The notes under the pieces: generated by a model
The model's database searches: none
What the model was told of the DNA's origin: nothing
Seen by the model: the letters and a program-made list of their open reading frames with translations, nothing else
Source: Bacillota bacterium
GTDB taxonomy: Bacteria > Bacillota > Clostridia > Oscillospirales > Ruminococcaceae
DNA length: 6,188 bases
Assembly: GCA_023429685.1 (NCBI GenBank)
Contig: JAEZDF010000014.1
Span: forward strand, 1 to 6,188
Direction: 5' to 3'
Program-made: the position numbers and the translations under genes
Shown: in pieces, positions 1 to 5,035 of the stretch
How the letters are laid out: every line of letters begins with the position of its first letter
Numbering within the stretch: the stretch's first letter is position 1

Positions 1-448
1 TAGCGATGCCCGTCTTATCGCTTATGTATTCCCTGATTTCTGTCTCTCGCACGGCATATTCGGGCGAAAGCACAACATCTATCTGACTAATAGATATGCG
101 GTTTTTGTCCACAGTATTATACCCAAACGAAATATTTTCCGAAGTAATCCCTTTTTTATCAAGCAACAAACTTACCTCGGTCTCCATCCCGTTTTCCATC
201 TGACCGTCAACGGCAGATGTCAGATTACCCTGCACCTCGGCAAGGTGTTGTTCTGCCTTTCCACTCACACTAAGCTTCATATCCGGCAGCCTTGTAAGTA
301 CAGGCGATATGATACAGCTGAGAAAGAAAACACCAATCACAAGCCGCATCAATTTCTCTAGGCTTGTGTTGGGGACAAGCATGTGAATAATTGCACCCGC
401 AATTGCTGCCACACACAACGAAACCGCCCAAACCTTAATATCCGCCAT
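1..448 (-). CDS. spoIIIAF: SpoIIIAF, stage III sporulation protein AF (3' end cut by window edge)
   Basis: The first 149 codons of the gene are present, and the C-terminal end lies beyond the left edge; the B. subtilis protein is about 206 residues. The protein starts MADIKVWAVS and shows two membrane helices (about residues 6-23 and 33-50). Between them is the short link VPNTSLEKLMRLVIG, and a PVLTRLP segment closes the second helix; this layout is typical of SpoIIIAF. The rest is a soluble domain with a polar, helical stretch (about 62-97) and then a mixed region (TSENISFGYNTVDKNRISIS) leading into beta-like sequence. SpoIIIAF is known as a mother-cell membrane component of the SpoIIIA-SpoIIQ channel, with a soluble domain of ring-building type. 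The ATG is preceded by AAAAGGGG about 7 bases upstream, a good ribosome binding site. It starts 27 bases after the spoIIIAE stop, so the two are almost certainly co-transcribed. Confidence 0.93.
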   Translation of the reverse strand, partial: MADIKVWAVSLCVAAIAGAIIHMLVPNTSLEKLMRLVIGVFFLSCIISPVLTRLPDMKLSVSGKAEQHLAEVQGNLTSAVDGQMENGMETEVSLLLDKKGITSENISFGYNTVDKNRISISQIDVVLSPEYAVRETEIREYISDKTGIA

Positions 449-475
449 ATCGCTACCCCTTTTGTTGCAGAGTGT

Positions 476-1633
476 TTACGAACCGACCGAACTGATGGTC
501 AAAACAATGGTAGTGGAAACAATCATTAGAACCGCAAAGCAGAGAATAACGGTTACAAGCAGCGTAATTGCGGTGGAGCAGCTGTTAAGCACCTCGCTTA
601 CCTGCTTTAGCTCAAAAATTTCGCTCACAGCCGCCGATACCTTTAGTGTAAGCATCCATACGAGTGCCTCTAGCAATACGGGTAAAAAGATCATTGCTGC
701 GGCTAGGATGCCGAATACCCCAACAACGCTTTTTAGCAGAAGCAGGCAGCCGCTAACCGAGGTCATCGCGTCAGCCAAGGCACCGCCAACCACCGGAATA
801 AACGAGCCAATCAGAAACTTGCCCGTGCGCACAGCAACATTGTCTATCCCTGAGCTTACCAAGGTTTGAACGCTAAGTAATGCGACAAATACGGTAATAA
901 TAAAGCCAAGCACCCAAGACGCGACGCTCTTTATCATCTTTGCGGCTCCAGACAGATTCACCTGTGGAGAGACTGCGGCGACAATGCAAAACGCGAGATA
1001 GATACCGAGCAAAGGTACCACTGTCACAGTGGCAATCTGGGATGTTACCTCTGCCGCGCCAAACAAAAGCAGGTTGTAGGCTGTCGCCGTACCCGGCTGA
1101 CCAGAAACCGCCATAATTCCAGAAAGAACAGGCACAAACGATAGCATGAAATTGCTGCAGTCGTATATTGCGGTAGATGCCTTTTGAATGCAGTTCATAA
1201 CCGGTACAATGACGGAACCAACAATACACAACACCGCAACGGTGTTAAACACATTACCCAGCGATTTTTGTAGAAAGCCCTCTTTAAACCCGTCGATTAA
1301 AGAACACAGAAGAATGATACCCAGCACCGAAAAGAAGATGGCCTGCGGCTTAGAGACAGTATCCTTGACCATAGCAAAAACCAAACCAAAGAACTCCCCC
1401 GGTTGGAGCGACAGGATACTGCCTGCCGATATATCGTCTATTCCAATGGAATCAAGGTATGTCTTAGTATCGTCCGAGAGCATCCACCACAGCTCGTCTG
1501 CGCCGCTTGCTTCGAGCTGTTCTTCAAACATTCCTTCCTGCACGGCATCAGGTATTTCGTTATCCTCGGCATATACCGAAACCGAGAACAGCAATATAAA
1601 AAGTATGGTTACAATCAGCTTGATTCTTATCAA
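476..1633 (-). CDS. spoIIIAE: SpoIIIAE, stage III sporulation protein AE, polytopic membrane protein
   Basis: The 385-residue protein is close to the usual 390-400 of the family. Residues 1-22 form a signal peptide (Arg/Lys start, hydrophobic LIVTILFILLF, then SVSVYA before Glu-Asp), followed by an acidic extracytoplasmic segment (about 23-85). Several hydrophobic helices follow, near 97-113, 130-148, 160-175, 200-222, 237-258, 300-328 and 354-380. The family-typical block GSFIPVVGGALADAMTSVSG lies at about 276-295. SpoIIIAE is the largest membrane component of the mother-cell feeding-tube complex and is required for late forespore SigG activity; its fold has been compared with transporter permeases. 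The start is TTG (bases 1631-1633). The only nearby ATG (1641-1643) is in another frame, and no ATG or GTG lies between the TTG and the in-frame stop upstream. A 142-base gap with hairpins separates it from spoIIIAD, the widest gap in the operon. Confidence 0.95.
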   Translation of the reverse strand: MIRIKLIVTILFILLFSVSVYAEDNEIPDAVQEGMFEEQLEASGADELWWMLSDDTKTYLDSIGIDDISAGSILSLQPGEFFGLVFAMVKDTVSKPQAIFFSVLGIILLCSLIDGFKEGFLQKSLGNVFNTVAVLCIVGSVIVPVMNCIQKASTAIYDCSNFMLSFVPVLSGIMAVSGQPGTATAYNLLLFGAAEVTSQIATVTVVPLLGIYLAFCIVAAVSPQVNLSGAAKMIKSVASWVLGFIITVFVALLSVQTLVSSGIDNVAVRTGKFLIGSFIPVVGGALADAMTSVSGCLLLLKSVVGVFGILAAAMIFLPVLLEALVWMLTLKVSAAVSEIFELKQVSEVLNSCSTAITLLVTVILCFAVLMIVSTTIVLTISSVGS

Positions 1634-1642
1634 TTCTAAACA

Positions 1643-1649
1643 TCCCTTT
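1643..1649 (-). promoter_or_regulatory. Ribosome binding site of spoIIIAE
   Basis: On the minus strand the sequence AAAGGGA lies about 9-10 bases before the TTG start of spoIIIAE. It is a moderate Shine-Dalgarno match at slightly long spacing. It also touches an out-of-frame ATG, which does not open the SpoIIIAE reading frame. Together with the good signal peptide that begins right after the TTG, it supports TTG as the start. Confidence 0.55.
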
Positions 1650-1680
1650 ATGTAAATATCACGGCAGTGAAATTGTAATT

Positions 1681-1744
1681 ATCTTTGCAAAAAAACGTAT
1701 CGCAAATTGAGCAGAAGCTTTAATATATACGCTTCTGCAAAGAT
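1681..1744 (-). repeat. Nested, competing inverted repeats in the spoIIIAD-spoIIIAE gap
   Basis: Two foldings compete here. In one, ATCTTTGCA (1681-1689) pairs with TGCAAAGAT (1736-1744), and inside it CGTAT (1696-1700) pairs with ATACG (1727-1731). In the other, GCAGAAGC (1711-1718) pairs with GCTTCTGC (1731-1738) around a 12-base AT-rich loop. The two share bases 1731-1738 and so cannot both form fully. On the mRNA strand a run of seven U lies about 16 bases downstream of the short hairpin, too far for a standard intrinsic terminator. The repeats are visible directly; a role in attenuation, RNA processing or setting the level of the downstream genes is inference only. Confidence 0.6.
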
Positions 1745-1775
1745 TTCTCGTCACCTTCTCTAACGAAGATTGCTG

Positions 1776-2168
1776 CTACGATGCGTTGATAAGAGACCTT
1801 GCAATATTTAAGATTCGCTCAAACAGAGGAAGCGCACTAAGCAGCACGGCGATTTTGCCCGCCGTTTCAACCTTTGTAGCGATAGAGACGGCGCCCGAGT
1901 CGCGGCAGACATCCGCTGCAAACTGCGTAACAAAGCAGATTCCCAGTGCTTTAAGCAGGATTACTAGGTATTCACTGTTGATTCCAGTCTCCGCCACAAG
2001 CTCCCTAATCTCGGCAATGATTGGGGCGCTTGCCATTATTACAAATAGCAAAATGATAATACCCGCACCTAAATTCACCGCAAGTGAATACTCGGGCTTG
2101 TACTGCTTAATCAAAACCGAGATAGCTGTAGCAACAATAGCCACTCCCGCAATAGTCAAGATATCCAT
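1776..2168 (-). CDS. spoIIIAD: SpoIIIAD, stage III sporulation protein AD, small membrane protein
   Basis: The 130-residue protein matches the family's usual length of about 130. The sequence MDILTIAGVAIVATAISVLIKQYKP is characteristic: a first helix (3-20) followed by the polar K-x-x-x-P-E-Y turn. A second helix lies at about 29-50 (LAVNLGAGIIILLFVI), a third hydrophobic segment at about 66-85 (ILLKALGICFVTQFAADVCRD, a conserved-looking stretch), and a last one at about 103-116. SpoIIIAD is a membrane part of the SpoIIIA complex in the mother-cell membrane around the forespore; its exact job in the channel is not settled. The ATG follows the spoIIIAC stop by two bases (TAG-CA-ATG). Only a weak ribosome site (TGGG) is visible upstream, so translational coupling to spoIIIAC is likely. 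Confidence 0.95.
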   Translation of the reverse strand: MDILTIAGVAIVATAISVLIKQYKPEYSLAVNLGAGIIILLFVIMASAPIIAEIRELVAETGINSEYLVILLKALGICFVTQFAADVCRDSGAVSIATKVETAGKIAVLLSALPLFERILNIARSLINAS

Positions 2169-2170
2169 TG

Positions 2171-2365
2171 CTATAACCCAAATACGCTTTTTACAGTCTC
2201 AAACAGGTTGCTAATTTCGTAGATAATCATCATCAGCACAACAATAAGCCCTGCTAGCGTCGTCATCATGGCCTGTTCCTCTCGCCCAGAACGAATTAAC
2301 ACCTGATTGAGCACCGCTACGATGATGCCAATTGCCGCAATTTTAAAGATTAAATCTACTTCCAT
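2171..2365 (-). CDS. spoIIIAC: SpoIIIAC, stage III sporulation protein AC, small membrane protein
   Basis: A 64-residue protein with two membrane helices (about 6-25 and 36-50), joined by a short charged loop with the motif RSGREEQA. The N-terminus MEVDLIFKIAAIGIIVAVLNQVL and the loop are typical of SpoIIIAC, and the length fits the family (about 65-68). It is thought to act with SpoIIIAD in the mother-cell membrane as part of the feeding-tube complex. The ATG has GGAG about 9 bases upstream; another ATG 8 bases upstream is out of frame. The gene is separated from spoIIIAB by 86 bases, an unusually wide gap for this operon, and is followed by spoIIIAD after two bases. Confidence 0.95.
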   Translation of the reverse strand: MEVDLIFKIAAIGIIVAVLNQVLIRSGREEQAMMTTLAGLIVVLMMIIYEISNLFETVKSVFGL

Positions 2366-2395
2366 ACCCGCATACTCCGTTCCGCGAATTTTTAT

Positions 2396-2423
2396 AACTT
2401 ATGAGCTTTTTACTGTCATATAC
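2396..2423 (-). promoter_or_regulatory. Candidate internal SigE-type promoter upstream of spoIIIAC
   Basis: On the minus strand GTATATG (2417-2423) and CATAAGTT (2396-2403) lie 13 bases apart. They partly match the mother-cell SigE pattern of an ATA-containing -35 and a CATAnnnT -10. A start point near 2388 would give a leader of about 23 bases holding the GGAG site of spoIIIAC. The gap is AT-rich, so a chance match is quite possible. Confidence 0.25.
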
Positions 2424-2451
2424 AATGGCTATGCATCTTGACGTACAGTTA

Positions 2452-2967
2452 TTACAACATCAAGATCGCAAACCCAACCCCCGCCAGTACACCAATGGTC
2501 AGATACATCCTAGAATAAGAGGTACATTCGCCCCTTGCCGATTCATAGCTCTTTTCAAATAGATGGGTATACATTTCGATGGTCTTTTGCTGTTCGAGGG
2601 CGTCGGTGGTTCCAAGGACATCCCCGAGTGAAATCAAACGCTCGAAATCTTCTTTGGACAGTAGACTGCGTTGCTGCACAACACTCGATTTCCATGCCTG
2701 CGGAAACGACACACCCTGAGACAGCCGCTGCCTGCATTCGCTCAAAAACGTCAGGCGTGTAAACTGGCTTTGTGCCGACATCTGCAGCACAATCTCTCCA
2801 ATCGGCATACGCACATAGCTAATCTGTGCCGATAGGTAATCAAGCATCGCAACCAGACGTTCCAGACAGTCCGCGCGGTCAATCAATCGACGACGTAACA
2901 TAAGCCCCACCGCTGTACAGGTTGTCACTATGCACACCATTCCCCCTGCCTTTAGGATAAAGCTCAT
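2452..2967 (-). CDS. spoIIIAB: SpoIIIAB, stage III sporulation protein AB (GspF-like)
   Basis: The 171-residue protein equals the usual family length (about 170). One membrane helix is at the N-terminus (about 4-22) and one at the very C-terminus (about 153-171, ending in FAILML). Between them is a helical cytoplasmic domain with the family motifs LEAxI-like LSAQISYVRMPIGE (46-58) and LGDVLGTTDALEQQ (114-127). SpoIIIAB resembles the GspF/PilC-type membrane proteins of type II secretion and type IV pili, which pair with a motor ATPase; here the partner is presumably SpoIIIAA. The ATG has GAGG copies 4 and 12 bases upstream and lies inside the spoIIIAA reading frame, giving an 89-base overlap. 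This start is supported by the N-terminal helix, which would be lost with any later start. Confidence 0.94.
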   Translation of the reverse strand: MSFILKAGGMVCIVTTCTAVGLMLRRRLIDRADCLERLVAMLDYLSAQISYVRMPIGEIVLQMSAQSQFTRLTFLSECRQRLSQGVSFPQAWKSSVVQQRSLLSKEDFERLISLGDVLGTTDALEQQKTIEMYTHLFEKSYESARGECTSYSRMYLTIGVLAGVGFAILML

Positions 2968-3898
2968 CTGCCCTCACGACCTCTCTAATGGAACACGGGT
3001 TTGTCGCATCGTTCAAAAACACAATATGCTGAAACGCGCCCGCTGTAATTAAGCGCATGACCTGTTTTTTTCTTAAAAGCTCATCCTTATCTGCGGCATG
3101 TACCGTTGCAATGACCGAGACCCCACAGTTAATTCCTGTTAACAACGCCTCTGCTTCCTGCTCGCCACCAATCTCATCGCATACCACGATATCGGGCGCA
3201 AGACAGCGCACGGCAATCAGAATACCTTCCCCCTTCGGGTAGCCGTCCAAAACATCGCAACGGGGACCCAGATCGTTGCCTGCCTGCCCGCAATACACGG
3301 CTGCAATCTCGCCGCGTTCATCCACAACCGACACCCGCAAGCCGCGCAACGATAACTGCCTGACTACATCTCGCAGAAGAGTTGTTTTTCCGCTGCCCGG
3401 AATCCCGCAGATCAGTACGCCGCCCATTTGGTTGCAAAGCACCTGCTTTACAAGGTCATCAGCAACACCAAATATCTGTCGTGCAACGCGGAGGTTGATT
3501 GAGCTGATGCCACGCACTCCATTAACCCTACCGTTTTCAACCACCGCGCTGCCGCACAATCCGGCTCGGTGACCGTTTTTTACCGTGATAAACCCACTTA
3601 TCATCTCGTTTTGATGACTGTAAACCGAGTAATCGCATAGTCTTTTAAAACACTCGTCAATTTCGCTCGGGGTTATACAAACCACATCTTGTGACTCTGC
3701 GGAGATAAGTTGCCCTGTTCGAGTAAGAAACACATCTTTATTAGAGAGGTTGACGGCAAACGGTCGTGCACAGCGAAGCCGGATTTCACGGATGTTCGCC
3801 TTGGTCTGCTGTGGCAGGCTACACACCATCTGATTCAGTTCTTTCGGCAGCACTTTTGCAGCATCATCAAGGCGCTCTGCCTGTTCGGCTAGTCCCAT
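2879..3898 (-). CDS. spoIIIAA: SpoIIIAA, stage III sporulation ATPase
   Basis: A 339-residue cytoplasmic ATPase related to the VirB11/PilT-type motors of secretion systems, which powers or gates the SpoIIIA-SpoIIQ channel from the mother-cell side. The Walker A motif GIPGSGKTT is at 165-173 and the Walker B-like DIVVCDEIGG at 236-245. An acidic motif VVDERGEIA lies at 191-199 and a TVHA histidine motif at 265-268. Upstream, REIRLRCARP (37-46) and SGFITVKNGHRAGLCG (101-116) are typical of this family. The start ATG has an in-frame TAA six bases upstream, and AGAGGA lies about 9 bases before it, so the start is firm. It is longer than the B. subtilis protein (about 307). Part of the excess is a 29-residue polar tail after Ala310, encoded where the frame runs on through the start of spoIIIAB. 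It is the first gene of the operon. Confidence 0.95.
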   Translation of the reverse strand: MGLAEQAERLDDAAKVLPKELNQMVCSLPQQTKANIREIRLRCARPFAVNLSNKDVFLTRTGQLISAESQDVVCITPSEIDECFKRLCDYSVYSHQNEMISGFITVKNGHRAGLCGSAVVENGRVNGVRGISSINLRVARQIFGVADDLVKQVLCNQMGGVLICGIPGSGKTTLLRDVVRQLSLRGLRVSVVDERGEIAAVYCGQAGNDLGPRCDVLDGYPKGEGILIAVRCLAPDIVVCDEIGGEQEAEALLTGINCGVSVIATVHAADKDELLRKKQVMRLITAGAFQHIVFLNDATNPCSIREVVRADELYPKGRGNGVHSDNLYSGGAYVTSSID

Positions 3899-3933
3899 TT
3901 CTTATAATCCTCTTTCTGAGTAAAACTCAATTC

Positions 3934-3962
3934 AGTATATTGTTTGTCCGCTTTGTTTAGAA
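3934..3962 (-). promoter_or_regulatory. Candidate sporulation (SigE-type) promoter of spoIIIAA
   Basis: On the minus strand TTCTAAA (3956-3962) and AATATACT (3934-3941) are 14 bases apart. The -10 matches six of eight positions of the SigE pattern CATACAnT; the -35 is weak. The TATACT core could also be read as a SigA -10. A start point near 3927 would leave a leader of about 29 bases with the spoIIIAA ribosome site. In B. subtilis spoIIIA is transcribed by SigE in the mother cell, which motivates the choice. Position, just upstream of the first gene and after the secF terminator, is the main support. Confidence 0.35.
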
Positions 3963-3970
3963 CTAAAAAT

Positions 3971-4007
3971 GGGACAAAGGACAGTACTGTTTCATTGGCT
4001 TTGTCCG
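3971..4007 (+). repeat. Palindromic REP-like element between secF and spoIIIAA
   Basis: GGACAAAG (3972-3979) and CTTTGTCC (3999-4006) form an 8-base inverted repeat around a 19-base centre. The centre begins with a perfect 10-base palindrome, ACAGTACTGT (3981-3990). A further copy of TTTGTCCG lies at 3943-3950, in direct orientation to the copy at 4000-4007. The pattern GGGACAAAGGAC...TTTGTCC recalls the short palindromic REP-like repeats I remember from clostridial genomes, which are linked to REP-associated IS200-like transposases. It could instead be a binding site. Strand is arbitrary. Confidence 0.5.
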
Positions 4008-4013
4008 AACATC

Positions 4014-4047
4014 AAAAAAGACGAACCCACCGAAGTGAGTTCGTCTT
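4014..4047 (-). terminator. Intrinsic terminator of the secD-secF unit
   Basis: Read on the minus strand, a 13-base-pair stem (AAGACGAACTCAC with GTGGGTTCGTCTT) closes a UUCG tetraloop flanked by a C-G pair, followed directly by six U. One pair is a G-U wobble on this strand but would be a C-A mismatch on the plus strand, so the structure is built for minus-strand transcripts. It begins 19 bases after the secF stop and separates secDF transcription from spoIIIA. Confidence 0.95.
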
Positions 4048-4066
4048 GTTCAATGTTACGGTTTAG

Positions 4067-5035
4067 TTAGATTTTAATCTTGCCAACGCCGCCGGATTTT
4101 CCGGGCTTGCCCTTTTTGGCAGGATTTGCGTCGGCTTTCTTCGCGCGGTACTTCTTCCAAACCACCCACAGCGGTCCTGCGATACAGATGGTGGAGTACG
4201 AACCGGAGATCATACCAAAGATCATGGGGATGGCAAAGCTAAGAATGCTCGTTACATTGTTAATTAGTGCTACTACACACACAACAACCATTACGATTAC
4301 GCCGCACAAGCTTGTGATAATAGAGCGCGACAATGACTGGTTGATGCTCATATTAACAATCTCTCCGATATCCTTCTTTCCACCATAGAGCTTCTCGTTT
4401 TCACGAATACGGTCGTAGATTACGATGGTGTCGTTGATGGAAAAGCCGAGGATCGTAAGCACAACGGCAATAAAGTTATCGTCTATTGGCATACGGAACA
4501 GTATAAAGGTCGCAAAAACAATGATTACATCGTGTATCAGTGCTACAACGCCCATTGTTCCGGCCGAGAAACCACCAATTTTGCGAAAGCGGATGCCGAT
4601 AAACAAAACAATCAACAGCGAGGCAGCCAAAACGGCGACCAGACACTTCAGGAAAAACTCACGACCCATAACCGGGTTCACATTGGAGGAATTTTCAAGC
4701 ACAATCCCATTGTCCGGGAAGGCGGTTATTAACGCCTTGGTCATCGCAGCCTGGTTGTCAATCGACAGGCTATTGTCGTCTGCGAGTGTTACAAGCAGCA
4801 GTTCCGTCTCGCCTTCGGTTTTTTGAATGCTAACCTGCTGCCCAAGAGTACTCTCGATAGTAGAATCTACACCATCCAAGTCTAACTCGCCGGTATAGCT
4901 GTATGTTACAATGGAACCGCCTTTAAAGTTAATATCAAGCTCTACGCCAAAGATCACGGAAGCTAGGATAGTCAACACAATGATAGAACTAGAAAGTATG
5001 AAGAATATCTTCTTTTTTCCTATAAAATCAAACAT
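4067..5035 (-). CDS. secF: SecF, protein translocase subunit
   Basis: A 322-residue protein, about the length of stand-alone SecF (E. coli about 323). It has six membrane helices, near 9-30, 131-149, 158-180, 186-206, 236-258 and 265-291. The first loop carries the family signature DINFKGGS (34-41). The membrane core has VALIHDVIIV (164-173) and the hallmark GFSINDTIVIYDRIREN (197-213). With SecD it forms the SecDF complex, which uses the ion gradient to help pull proteins out through SecYEG. The C-terminal tail after Trp293 is strongly basic and rich in Lys and Gly. The start is the ATG within TAATG, where the secD stop overlaps by one base; GGAGG lies 9 bases upstream. The frame can be extended to a TTG at 5059, but this would overlap secD and lacks such a site. 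Confidence 0.97.
   Translation of the reverse strand: MFDFIGKKKIFFILSSSIIVLTILASVIFGVELDINFKGGSIVTYSYTGELDLDGVDSTIESTLGQQVSIQKTEGETELLLVTLADDNSLSIDNQAAMTKALITAFPDNGIVLENSSNVNPVMGREFFLKCLVAVLAASLLIVLFIGIRFRKIGGFSAGTMGVVALIHDVIIVFATFILFRMPIDDNFIAVVLTILGFSINDTIVIYDRIRENEKLYGGKKDIGEIVNMSINQSLSRSIITSLCGVIVMVVVCVVALINNVTSILSFAIPMIFGMISGSYSTICIAGPLWVVWKKYRAKKADANPAKKGKPGKSGGVGKIKI

Noticed and set aside
873..1229. Minus-strand open frame of 118 codons inside spoIIIAE in another frame
   Set aside because: Lies wholly inside a confidently identified gene; Cys/Arg/Trp-rich composition is that of an out-of-frame reading.
1188..1655. Plus-strand open frame of 155 codons opposite spoIIIAE
   Set aside because: Low-complexity Thr/Ser/Pro-rich translation typical of the antisense of a membrane-protein gene; no ribosome site or family resemblance. 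The other plus-strand frames in the window were dismissed for the same reason.
1690..1701. GATACGTT in the spoIIIAD-AE gap as a SigE -10 box
   Set aside because: No acceptable -35 at 13-15 bases upstream, and the match to CATACAnT is only partial.
1711..1738. Hairpin in the spoIIIAD-AE gap as an intrinsic terminator
   Set aside because: The U run is about 16 bases away rather than adjacent, and the stem is only 8 pairs with a 12-base loop; termination here would also cut the operon before essential genes.
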